The notes below the pieces were generated by a model. The model searched no databases. It saw nothing but the letters and a program-made list of their open reading frames with translations, and was not told where the DNA came from. From Ciona savignyi (Eukaryota > Chordata > Ascidiacea > Phlebobranchia > Cionidae), in the NCBI GenBank assembly GCA_000149265.1, contig CH000599.1, positions 195,765 to 259,764 of the forward strand: DNA of 64,000 nucleotides, in the 5' to 3' direction. The position numbers were made by a program, and so were the translations under genes. Below, piece by piece: positions 1 to 12,300 of the stretch (position 1 is the stretch's first letter; each line of letters begins with the position of its first letter).

Positions 1-51
1 GGCACACCAACCCAACAAGATGAACAGACTGCGAAACGGTTTCGAAGCGAT
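1..51 (+). CDS. possible 3' end of a gene entering from the left
   Basis: Frame 1 is open from the edge and ends in TGA at 49-51, giving a hydrophilic tail that reads GTPTQQDEQTAKRFRSD. A charged C-terminus followed by AT-rich DNA is what the end of a gene would look like, but 16 codons prove nothing. I do not recognise the protein. It could equally be chance; extending to the left would decide. Confidence 0.2.
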
Positions 52-1770
52 TGATGTTCGTTCCAATGTGTCACATGATACGAGTCATCATAAATATGCA
101 TAGTCATGTCGCTGCTGTAACATGTACACGAACCTTCTTTGATTAAGATCTTTTAAATCTTCACACATTGTTTGATTCCATATATTCCACCTGCCATGCA
201 CCACCTCACAAGCTTGAAACACAACCATCAGATGAAGTGTTTATATACGCATTATGCAGTAAAATAGGAATATAGTTTGGTGGCCAGAAGCATTGAAACA
301 AGGTCGGTAATTGAATCAAAATGACAACCATTGTAAAACACGTTCGTTGCCTTTACTCAACAATTCAACATTTTCGTTTTAAATTTTGCAAAATCTACAG
401 CAATTCGTACTTTCTTTCTAGTCAATTTAGTGTCGTTTTTGCATTTAGAAAAAGTATTTTGAAAATTAAACGAACTGTGTTTTATGGGTGTCTGTGGATA
501 CTTGTGCATCATGGGTCTAATTTGCCACAATTCGGTGGTTCATTAAACGTCGAGAGTAAAATGAAAATTTTATTGAGCCCACTTTGAAAACGCTTCCGGC
601 ATGTAGCAGCGCTCTTACTTTGACGGGTGGTAAGCAGGGTAAGACAAGGGTAAGCATATGTGAAGTATTTTATTAGGTATTTACGCAAGGTGCAGCCAGT
701 AAGGGCACTGTACACAGGGCATAGCTTAAGTAGGTATAGGTGAAGGTTTGAGAGAACGGCTTGTCCAAGCGAGGATGATGCAAATTCTCGTGTAAGAATT
801 TCCCACAATCATAATCTTAATTGCACAAGAGAACAACACATTAATCGTCACGACAAACGTCATTAAACGCGGACGCCCTGTTTTATTGCATTCGCGCCCA
901 TTGTCACTTTCAGTATAAATTGCCGTGTTTTGTATTTACACATCAGTCTACTTGGGACTCACCACTAGTTCTTTTAAGAACTGACTACCATTTATTTGCC
1001 GTGAGAGGCAAAACTCATGTCCGTTCGTGTTTCCTTACCGAACCGTTGCGCCAGTCATGAATAAATACGACTTTAACTATTAGCGTATCCTTGATCTTGA
1101 GCTTAAATGGTAAGGAACCGACAAGGACAAAACTGCTCTTTAATAATACGAAATTATACACAGTTTATATAAGACTCATAACAGGAAACACATGTTTGTA
1201 CACGAGGTTTGGACGGCGTTAAACAGAACACGGGGAAACAATTCATCGACTGATCTGTCGAAAACAGGAAATTAATCGTAACTTCCCATGCACAAAATCT
1301 GGAAACATGGCATAACGAATTAATCATAAAATACACAGCGATACAATTATAAACTCGTGTGGGATTCCCACAGGCAATATCACCTGGAAAATCCAAATTT
1401 CAGGCCAATCTTACATGTTTAGGATAGGATAGGTTATGTAGGGTTTCAGGGGATATATAGCCTACTTGGTTCCTATGTCTGGCACCTGATCTGAAGATCA
1501 TGGCTAATATTATTTAGATGTTATTACTATCGCGATAAGATATATAACGCACAAGAAATACACAAACCGCGAATTCACTACAGGTTCATATTATTCAGAC
1601 CTCTGCAGGGTTTAGCCTGGTATATCTGATGCGGGAATTGTCTCTGGACGAAGCCGATAATACCGAGCCGCTCGTTTAGATTCAGCAATCTTCCGGTCTA
1701 GTTTACATATGTGGGATTGACAGCCACGTCCAAATATACCAAAGTTAATAAATGATTGGATTTTAGATAT
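52..1770. other. intergenic stretch, no gene recognised
   Basis: Only short open frames without recognisable domains are present (for example minus 509-808 and 1154-1396). A TATA-like box at about 914 (TATAAAT) with an initiator-like TCAGT about 30 bp later at about 943 sits in a region with short hairpins (around 972 and 1000). This could be a solo LTR or another promoter. Confidence 0.4.
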
Positions 1771-2022
1771 AGTCCGGCCCGTTGGTCTAACGGTTAAGTG
1801 CGTAGGTTATTGTCCTTGGGCAAGGCACTTAACGGACATTGCCGGAACCCAGCGGATTAATGGGTTCTACCAAATTGAAGGAACGTGTCTATCATATACA
1901 ACACATTGCAATAACTCCGGTAACCCGACGATGGGCGCGAGGTAATCTGACGATTGCCCGTGTGTTCACCTTTTTCCCATTCACGGGGATAAAGATGAAT
2001 ATCCTATCCTATCCTATCCTAT
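1771..2022 (+). repeat. tRNA-derived SINE copy, internally deleted
   Basis: The head has a box A-like GTTGGTCTAACGGTTAAGTG, the body continues through GGACATTGCCGGAACCCAGC and the tail is a run of CCTAT repeats. The box B part of the tRNA-like head (GGTTGCAGGTTCGAAACTGG in full copies) is missing here. Open frames in this family begin [12 protein letters not shown] and are not genes. Confidence 0.85.
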
Positions 2023-2970
2023 TTTTAACGACTGTCGTTGTGCCTATTTTTCCCATTTTAAATTTTTTATCAAAGCATAGATATCTTACAAGATATCTAT
2101 GATCAAAGGCTCTTCGTGTTTTCATTGTGGAAACAAAACTAAACTATCAGCTGAATGTCACCATGTTAACCGATTAGCTATGGGGCTGGTTAACCACTCG
2201 GACACACAACCACACAAGGTAAAAATGTTAAATTTAAGGGTCAAAAATAAGTTTTCTATGTTGGAATGTTTTGGCTCACGTGATAAATGACGTCAGCGGT
2301 GGGGGGTTTCCAGTTAATTTCCATCATAATAATATTTGCCGAATGTCTTATCACCTGGGTATGAATCATCGGTTATCACATGGCACACGTGGTCGAAGAG
2401 CAGTTTTCTTACTATGTCAATATTATTGATTCCATTTTACGATGAGAATACATCGCTTAATAATTAATACTTTAATGGCCAAGATTAATAACGTGTATTT
2501 ATAATACAATACAATTCCCGGTCAAGACTCAAGAGTATTACGCAGTCCGAATAATCAATCTGCCCATAACAATACGTTTGTTAGGGGTAAACTTAAAAGA
2601 TGTAAAATAACCACTAAAATAAAGATTAAAGCATTTGAATTAATGTTAGATTTGGGGTGAAACTAAGAGTTTAAAAAGAAGGAAAGGTCTCCAGTAAATT
2701 AAAATTGAGGGCTAGGATTAGTGTTAAGGCTCGGGTTGTGGTTAGTTCTGGAGCTTTGGTAAGGTTGGTTAGAATTTATAAGTACATCTAGAATTGGCTG
2801 CAACACTTAATAATTTTGCAATAGAATTGCAAAAAAGACCAACTACAATAATGGTCTTTGCCCTTGCAATGTCAGCTATTGTCCCAACTTTGTTAAGCAA
2901 TAAGATTAGAAGATAATTGAACTGTGCCTAGACAAAGGCCTTTATAACTATAGACTTAAAAGTTAAATGT

Positions 2971-3250
2971 AGGATATTCGTGTTTGTTCCCGTAAATGGA
3001 AAAACCAGTGGGCGTTAACACAAGGATAATGATCAGATTACCTCGCACCCACGTCGAGTTACCGAAGCTATTGCAGTGCGTTCTGTATAATTCACATGTT
3101 CCTTCGAATTGGTAGAACCCAATAATTCACTGGGTTCAGGCAATGTCTGTTAACTGCATTGCCCAAGGACACAACCAACTAGCTAGCGACTAGTTTCGCA
3201 CCTGAAACCTTTCGGCTAAATGGCGAACGCACTAACCCACCAAGTTAATG
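2971..3250 (-). repeat. SINE copy, reverse
   Basis: Full-length reverse copy: AGGATATTCGTG tail at the left, GGTTCAGGCAATGTC in the middle and the tRNA-like head at the right. It ends about 40 bp before the acceptor-like site ahead of the arrestin gene. Confidence 0.8.
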
Positions 3251-3283
3251 AGTCAGACACAGACAAATTACACAACTTTATTC

Positions 3284-3293
3284 TTTAACATAG
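3284..3293 (+). promoter_or_regulatory. candidate trans-splice acceptor of the arrestin gene
   Basis: TTTATTCTTTAACATAG ends in AG at 3292-3293, 24 bp before the ATG at 3318, with no matching upstream donor. Spliced-leader addition at such sites is established in Ciona; its use here is inference. Confidence 0.35.
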
Positions 3294-3317
3294 GTTGCAT
3301 TGAAAGTTAAAACAAGC

Positions 3318-6300
3318 ATGGGTAAGATAGGTCCTATACATGTGAAGTTTACCAACGGACAGATTCGATTTAAAACTGGAGAGCGTGTGGGTGGGAATGC
3401 CTTCATACAAGTCGACAAACCAATAAAGATCATGTGTAAGTTTACTTTGAGCGAGCTGTGATCGAGACTAAGAGTTTTGATTTGCTGGTTTATTCTTGTA
3501 TGGCCTTAAATGTGGTGTTGAATACGTTAGAGTGAGTTCTCGGGCTGTTGTGTTAACTTTTAATCAAGTTGCCTTTATTCAAATTCTTGGTTACTGTGAT
3601 GAACCTTAGAGTTTGATTTATTTTTTATTCTGTTAAGCTAATATGTTGGACAATGACCATAAATATGAGTGTGATTAAAGCAGGGGTAGTCAACTCTAGT
3701 CTGCGGGCCAGATGTGGGAAAATAAAGTTCTTGGTGAGAGGATTATTACATGAAAAGTATTCAATATCTTAATTACAGGGTATGGTTGGATACAGTCTTC
3801 GGGCCGGTCGAAATCCCTTCACGGGCCGGACACGGCCCACAGGCTGTATGTTGCCCATGCTCAATACATTTTCATCATATTTAGTACACTACAATAGCTT
3901 TAATGACTAGACTGTCTGGTGTCTGCCTTACCCAACAATAACAGCATACTTTCAACACTGATTCCATCATGAGTTCCATCCGACTCATAACAATGCATCA
4001 ATCACTTAAAGTGGATTTCTCCACCTACAATCTCTTGTATACAAATCTTTCCAGCAAATAAAAGATAAGGGACATTTTTGTACACCAACCTTATGTTATT
4101 TAGGGATTAAGAAAAAGTAGAGCAGTTTTAACCACTTCTAATCCAATGTCGCCCCAGGGTTGAAGGTCCAGTTGCTGGGTTGGTGCAAGACCAAGTGGAA
4201 GGTTGGGAGTGGGGATGATGAGAAGACTTACAAAGGGAAGGAGGAATATTGTAGTGAGGAAATCTACATATGGGGGGGAGGTGGGTTGTGTTGGTATCGT
4301 GGTTACTTGGTTGTTTTCTTTGTTTATTTTGGTTTCCACGGTATAAACATGCAACAGGACCTTGTATAAAAAAACTAAATTAAGAAATCTTATACTTTGT
4401 TAAACTTGGTGGACGGAATGTGGAACGGTAATATGTAAATTAATAACATATGCTCTTTAACATATATGTTAAAAAATAGACCAATCTTGAGTTAGACATG
4501 AAATACTTAGTCCAACCCACCACAGTTATTGTAGCTTTGTTAGTTTAGACTAGGGGTCGGCAACCTGTGGTTCTTTCATACTTCTAATAAGCCTCTTACT
4601 AATTTTATTGCTACTGTAGCAAGCGCTTAGTAAGTTTAATACTGGGGCTGCGAATTAACGGTTAATTTAAAAAACGGTTAACTGATGTAAAAATAATCGG
4701 TTAATCGTTAACCGATTTTCTTTAAACTACCATCAAATCGGCACCGTTTTTGGCAAAAAAAGTTCAGGCAGCCGTAAAGGGCAGCAAAGAAATAACGCGC
4801 GTGATTACCGGCATTATCGGGTCTTATTTATGCGTTACTTTATAGTTTTTAAACGTCACCTTAAGACACATAGTATAACTTTGATTGTAATGCGTAATAT
4901 TGAGTTAAATATCAAACAATCAGAGTCTGAATGGTTGCTTATATTACGTTGACAATCAAACAATCGACGTGTGAATGGTGCGTATATTACTTTGACAATC
5001 AAACAATCGACGTGTGAATGGTTGCTTATATTACGTTAATAATGAAACAATCAACGTGTGAATGGAGTTATGTATATTTGAAGATTATTAAAACGCAATT
5101 ACACCCAATTAAATGTGGGCGGTAAAGTAACATTTTAAAATATGAATGAACGTGTGTGTTATATAGGTTGCGATTTTAAGGATTCTGTGCCACAAATTCT
5201 TTTTTTTTACAGTAAACACATTGTAAATACCATAATGAGTGAAAAAACCTGAGTGGTATATTTTGTATGTTGCCATCCCACATTTTTTACTGTTGTCAGT
5301 CAGGTATTTCATGTCATGAAAGCGTGCGTTTTACCAACCAACGAACAGATAAAGAGTTCAAAAAAGAGTTGTTAAAAACGGTTAAACGGTTAAAATTTGA
5401 TGTGACGGTTAACCATAAAAACGGTTAACCGTGGTTAACCGTTAATTTTTCGCAGCCCTATTTAATACTCATAGTTAAGTGAAACAAACAGAACACTTGC
5501 GTCAAATATTTTTAGTTTTGCGGCTCCCAGTAATTTTTATATCAGGAAATATCGGTTAAAATGGTCTTTTAAGTGCAAAAGGTTGCCGACCCCTGGCCTA
5601 GGGGGGGGGGGGATATAATGTATTTAATATATAAACAAAAAGTATATATTCTATAACATATACAGATATACAAAGACAAATATATATGAAATAGTTAGTC
5701 AAATTTATTATAGCCTTTTTGAACTGGGTTAAGAAAATAATATTTAAACAGATAATAATTGCTGTTTACATACCCAAAAACTGAACTATCTTTTTAACCT
5801 AATATTTAAACTTTTAAAGCTTTTTAAACTTGATAAAGGAAATGTATTAAAAAGAAACAACATATGCTGTATACAAATAATGACCAATCCTAAGTTTGAC
5901 ATGAAATAATGTTCCCCCCAGCCAACCAAACTGAAACCTCGATAACAGTTGGACAACACGTGAAACCGTTTTCCTTCGCTCTTCCTCGAGTTTGTCCTTC
6001 TTCGTTTGAAAGTAAGTATCGCTGCAGTTGTCTAGTGCAGCGGTTCCCAAACTGGGCGCCGCGGCGCCCGGGGGAGCCGTGAGACTTTGCCAGGGGCGCC
6101 GCAAAAGCATGCGGAAGTTGCTGCATTTATTATATTGTTTCCTCACAAAAAATTACAGTACATGTGTTAGTTGGAGATGTATAAGCCTGGTGTGCAACCC
6201 CATAAAGTATTCGTTTTACTTGTTAAAAATCCATTGTTCAGTGTTAACTGCCACTATTTGCTGACTTACCTTGCATTGTTTTCGAATAATGGTTTGTCAA

Positions 6301-9300
6301 ATAACTGCTTTGCATTAATTGACTGTTCGTCACTTTAGTGAATAGTTTTAAAGAGTATGAATGGTTATCCAAATGCGTGCTAGTGGATATACAATATACA
6401 ATACATGCAGTAAATTTTGGCTTTATGAGGGAGCCGCAAGGTTTAATAAGTTTACAAAAGGCGCCGCCAACAACAAAAGTTTGGGAACCGCTGGTCTAGT
6501 GTGTTGGCTGGAAAGGTTGTGGGATCGAAACCACTGGCTAGTCGGTTGTTTTAGTCGGTTGTTTTTTCACTTAACAGACATTGCCTGAACCCAGTGGATT
6601 AATGGGTTCTACAAAATTGAAGGAACGTGTCATTCATACACAACACACTGCAATAGCTTCGGTAACCCGACAATGGGCGCGAGGTGATCTGACGATTGCC
6701 CGTGTGTTAACCCCCTTGGTTTTCCCATTCACGGGGATAAACATTATTATCTTAACCAAACATGAAAAAAAGGATATCAAAGCATCCACATCCCACTTCT
6801 AAAAAAATAATTGTTTATGTTGTGGTTGTGTCAGTGGTTTATAATGATATATTGACCACTATTCACCATGTGGTTTTATTGTGCTCATGAACCAGACAAA
6901 CATGCATACACACAGTCACGCACAACCTGTGCCTTTTTTCAAAAAAAGCGTTGACAGATTTGTCAGGAGACACAATTGCTCTCTTGTTAAGTATTACATC
7001 AGCATAATAACCTCGACTACAACTAGTAATTAAAAGAAGAACACAGTTAAAATATAGCAAAAGCAAATCTGTAAAACACGTCAAAACAACAGTCTTTGAA
7101 GCAAAAAAATAAACATAAAATAATTTACAAAGTATACAGACATGGAATATTTGTAATTATGAGGTGCTACAACTTTTAACAAGTCACTTCGGTCATACAT
7201 CAAAAATTGACAAATGACATTGTTAGTCATGATACCATGTAATTATTATCACAATGTGTAGTGTTGCGTGCATAGTGCAATTATTCATGCTGTATTACCA
7301 CAAGTCTGTCAGCGCACCACAGTGGCCTAATTGTAGGAATTAAATAGAATTATAAATATTTTATCGTTTAAACTTTTAACTTTTTATGCAATAACATATT
7401 CTTTAAAGTTGGCATTAAACCCCCCATTATTTATGTTTTCCCGTATCTTGGTTATGCCCTGTTCCTACAATGTGCCTCTGGTTATATTGTTTATGGCATT
7501 ACGACCAGTAACTCGTTTAGGACTAGTAACTTCTAATAGATTAGCTTGGTGGTTTAGTACAACGGCTTTTAATCGAAAGGTTGCAGATTTGAAACTGGTG
7601 GCTAGTAAATCGTTCGCCAAGGCACATAATGGACATTGAACCCAGCGGATAAATGGGTTTCACCCAATTAAAAGAATGTGTAAATCATACACAACACTCC
7701 GGTAAACCGACGGTGGGCTCGAGGTGACCTGATGATTGCCCGTGTGTTAACCCCCTTTGTTTTCCCATTCACAGGGATAAACATGAATATTCTATCCAAA
7801 TAAGATGGTGTGGATGAGGTCACTGCCCAAGACCCATGCATACAAAGTTAGGGCTACTAGAGATGCAACATTGCAAACTTTGCAAACTTTTGCTATATGT
7901 AATGTAAGCCCAAGGCAATTTTCTTGATAGTCATTTTTCTGACACACTTATAATAAAGGACTTATTAAATTTCTGTGGATTACTACAGATGTTGCTATAA
8001 ATTAAACTTAACACCCAACAACATATAACATGACAACACATCCCAGACAAATAAAAAGTTAATATTAATGATTATGTTCGTAAAATCATCCAACTTCATA
8101 TGTTGTAGCAAACCCAATGGAGTTAGTTTACAATAACACAAAACTTCCACGAAGTAGTTAGCATAGAACGCAACAGTAAGTTGTAACTGAACAATGGCGT
8201 CAAATTCCCGCAATCAATATTCCGTTCCATATGTTGCCTCGTACATGTGGTTTTTATATCATTCTTTTTCATTTATCCTGTTATATTCAATTCTTGTATG
8301 TTTCACATGCTTTAAAACATGTTGCATTTCCATTTGCGCTTCCCCCTTTCAAAATATTAAAATTTATGCAACCCTTCTTCGTGTTTAAAATCCTAAACAG
8401 ATTAAAATATATAAATATATTATAAATAATATATATAAAAAAGATACTATAAATATATTAGTTTACATGTGAAATTAATGTGCTCTTTGTGACCCCTAAA
8501 ATTCATTACGCGACTCCCAGTTTGGGAAGCCCTGGTTACCTTTTATATACAGTTGTTTATGCCATATGCTTTAAAACATTTTTGTTTACAATTGTCAGCT
8601 CCGATACCTTTATTTATATTTTATATCCCGAATATTCCACCCCCAGGCAAACACGGAAACATCTGGTACATTATCCAAGTGACGCACTTACTAGGGGGGT
8701 CGTTCCAGAGTCCGCAGAGCGTGTCCGTTCCGTTTGTAGTTGACGATGTAGTCGATATCACAGCTAACCCCAACACTGCTGCGGTATGTAGCTGGTTGAT
8801 ATGGTTGTTTTCATCTGGTTGATATGGTTGTTTTCATCTGGTTGATATGGTTGTTTTCATCTGGTTGATATGGTTGTTTTCATCTTGTTGATATGGTTGT
8901 TTTCATCTGGTTGATATGGTTGTTTTCATCTGGTTTATATGGTTGTTTCATCTGGTTGATATGGTTGTTTTCATCTGGTTGATATGGTCGTTTCATCTGG
9001 TTGATATGGTTGTTTTCATCTGGTTGATATGGTTGTTTTCATCTGGTTGATATGGTTGTTTTCATCTGGTTTATATGGTTGTTTCATCTGGTTGATATGG
9101 TTGTTTTCATCTGGTTGATATGGTCGTTTCATCTGGTTGATATGGTTGTTTTCATCTGGTTGATATGGTTGTTTTCATCTGGTTTATATGGTTGTTTCAT
9201 CTGGTTGATATGGTTGTTTTCATCTGGTTGATATGGTCGTTTCATCTGGTTGATATGGTTGTTTTCATCTGGTTGATATGGTTGTTTTCATCTGGTTTAT

Positions 9301-12300
9301 ATGGTTGTTTCATCTGGTTGATATGGTTGTTTCATCTGGTTGATATGGTTGTTTCATCTGGTTGATATGGTTGTTTTCATCTGGTTGATATGGTTGTTTT
9401 CATCTGGTTGATATGGTTGTTTTCATCTGGTTGATATGGTTGTTTTCATCTGGTTGATATGGTTGTTTTCATCTGGTTTATATGGTTGTTTCATCTGGTT
9501 GATATGGTTGTTTTCATCTGGTTGATATGGTCGTTTCATCTGGTTGATATGGTTGTTTTCATCTGGTTGATATGGTTGTTTTCATCTGGTTGATATGGTT
9601 GTTTTCATCTGGTTGATATGGTTGTTTTCATCTGGTTTATATGGTTGTTTCATCTGGTTGATATGGTTGTTTTCATCTGGTTGATATGGTCGTTTCATCT
9701 GGTTGATATGGTTGTTTTCATCTGGTTGATATGGTTGTTTTCATCTGGTTTATATGGTTGTTTCATCTGGTTGATATGGTTGTTTTCATCTGGTTGATAT
9801 GGTCGTTTCATCTGGTTGATATGGTTGTTTTCATCTGGTTGATATGGTTGTTTTCATCTGGTTGATATGGTTGTTTCATCTGGTTTATATGGTTGTTTCA
9901 TCTGGTTGATATGGTTGTTTTCATCTGGTTGATATGGTCGTTTCATCTGGTTGATATGGTTGTTTTCATCTGGTTGATATGGTTGTTTTCATCTGGTTGA
10001 TATGGTTGTTTTCATCTGGTTGATATGGTTGTTTTCATCTGGTTTATATGGTTGTTTCATCTGGTTGATATGGTCGTTTCATCTGGTTGATATGGTTGTT
10101 TTCATCTGGTTGATATGGTTGTTTTCATCTGGTTGATATGGTTGTTTTCATCTGGTTTATATGGTTGTTTTCATCTGGTTGATATGGTCGTTTNNNNNNN
10201 NNNNNNNNNNNNNNNNNNNNNNNNNNNNNNNNNNNNNNNNNNNNNNNNNNNNNNNNNNNNNNNNNNNNNNNNNNNNNNNNNNNNNNNNNNNNNATGGTTG
10301 TTTCATCTGGTTGATATGGTTGTTTTCATCTGGTTGATATGGTTGTTTTCATCTGGTTGATATGGTTGTTTTCATCTGGTTGATATGGTTGTTTTCATCT
10401 GGTTGATATGGTTGTTTTCATCTGGTTTATATGGTTGTTTCATCTGGTTGATATGGTTGTTTTCATCTGGTTGATATGGTCGTTTCATCTGGTTGATATG
10501 GTTGTTTTCATCTGGTTGATATGGTTGTTTTCATCTGGTTGATATGGTTGTTTTCATCTGGTTGATATGGTTGTTTTCATCTGGTTTATATGGTTGTTTT
10601 CATCTGGTTGATATGGTCGTTTCATCTGGTTGATATGGTTGTTTTCATCTGGTTGATATGGTCGTTTCATCTGGTTGATATGGTCGTTTCATCTGGTTGA
10701 TATGGTTGTTTTCATCTGGTTTATATGGTTGTTTTCATCTGGTTGATATGGTTGTTTTCATCTGGTTTATATGGTTGTTTCATCTGGTTGATATGGTTGT
10801 TTCATCTGGTTGATATGGTTGTTTCATCTGGTTGATATGGTCGTTTTCATCTGGTTGATATGGTTGTTTCATCTGGTTGATATGGTTGTTTCATCTGGTT
10901 TATATGGTTGTTTCATCTGGTTGATATGGTTGTTTTCATCTGGTTGATATGGTTGTTTTCATCTGGTTGATATGGTTGTTTTCATCTGGTTGATATGGTT
11001 GTTTCATCTGGTTAATATGGTTGTTTTCATCTGGTTGATATGGTTGTTTTCATCTGTTTTATGTATATGAAGTGTATGATAGTCGCAATATTTAAATTTG
11101 CAAGGTCTAAATTTTTTTTATTTAATTAAAACTGTTTTAAAAACATAATATTATTTTCCCACAGCACACCTAGCATTGTCTTGCGGCACAGTAGTGTATC
11201 GCAGCACACTGGTTGTGAAGCACTGGGTTAGACAATAAACTTCCACCTCCTTCCCCACAGGCGTTCTACCGTCCCCTGCAAATCCAGGGGGAACAGGAAG
11301 ATGATTGTGGTTGTTGTTGCGCTTCATCTGCAAAGTTCGACCTCACTACTGATAAAGGGGGATACGTACCCGGGGATAAGATTATCATCAACGGGTATAT
11401 TGATAACGGCTGGTGAGTTGGTTTAAGTTACATTTTTGGACCCAATATGTCACCATGGACCCATTTTATTGTTATGTACCATGATCTACATTCCTGGTCC
11501 CAGTGTTTTACAGTAGACCCAGTTCTAATATAATTAAACTAGCAAATTATTAGAATATGACTGAAATGATGATGGTCTGACAATAATTGGTGTTTTACAT
11601 GGGTATGGTAAACCTGTTACAATTCTTGCTAAATTGATGGGTTCTACTAAAATTGAAGGAATGTGTCTATCATATGCGACATACTGCAATAGCTTAACCC
11701 CCTTAGTATTATGTGTGTTAACCCCCCTGGTATTATGTGTTAACCCCCTTGGAATATTCTCATATATCCCACTCAACAGTGACGAACCACTGGAATACAC
11801 GGTTGGGTTGATACAACGCGCGATATGCTACGGGAAACGATCGGATTTCAGTTGGACGTCGTCCGGTAATATGAAGCAGAAGGCAAAGTCGATAGCGGTT
11901 GCCGTGTGGAAGAGCCAACCGATACCGAGGAGACTCAGGAAAACCTTCAGCAACGAACCGACGATCACCATCCCAGATGTGGTGGCTTCCCAACTCCGCA
12001 ACTGCACTTTGATCGATGTCAGTTATGGACTTCAGGTGAGGTTTCTTCATCTGTTGCCGTTGGTCTGACTTAGCTTGGTGGGCTAGTGGGTCGTCTTTCA
12101 GCTGAATGGTTGCATGTCCGAAAACTGAACTGTAGTAATATATTCAACTTATGGAACAAAATGCAATACATATCCATATCATATATGGTAACCTGACTGT
12201 GGGCATACGTTAATATGATGGTTGTCCATTCTTTTCTACCACCATTATCTAGTGTTGAACCTACAACCCTTTGTTTACCTGCCTACAGCCCATCTTACAT

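Noticed and set aside
4915..5065. CRISPR-like regular spacing
   Set aside because: Three near-identical 49-bp units inside a hAT element, with no spacers; a simple tandem repeat in an animal genome.
8647..8783. Shorter arrestin exon 3 using the acceptor at 8645-8646
   Set aside because: The acceptor at 8597-8598 is in the same phase and restores the conserved proline/phenylalanine strand.
9165..10360. Open frames reading FIWLIWLF-type repeats
   Set aside because: Artefact of the minisatellite in the arrestin intron; no start context and broken by length variants.
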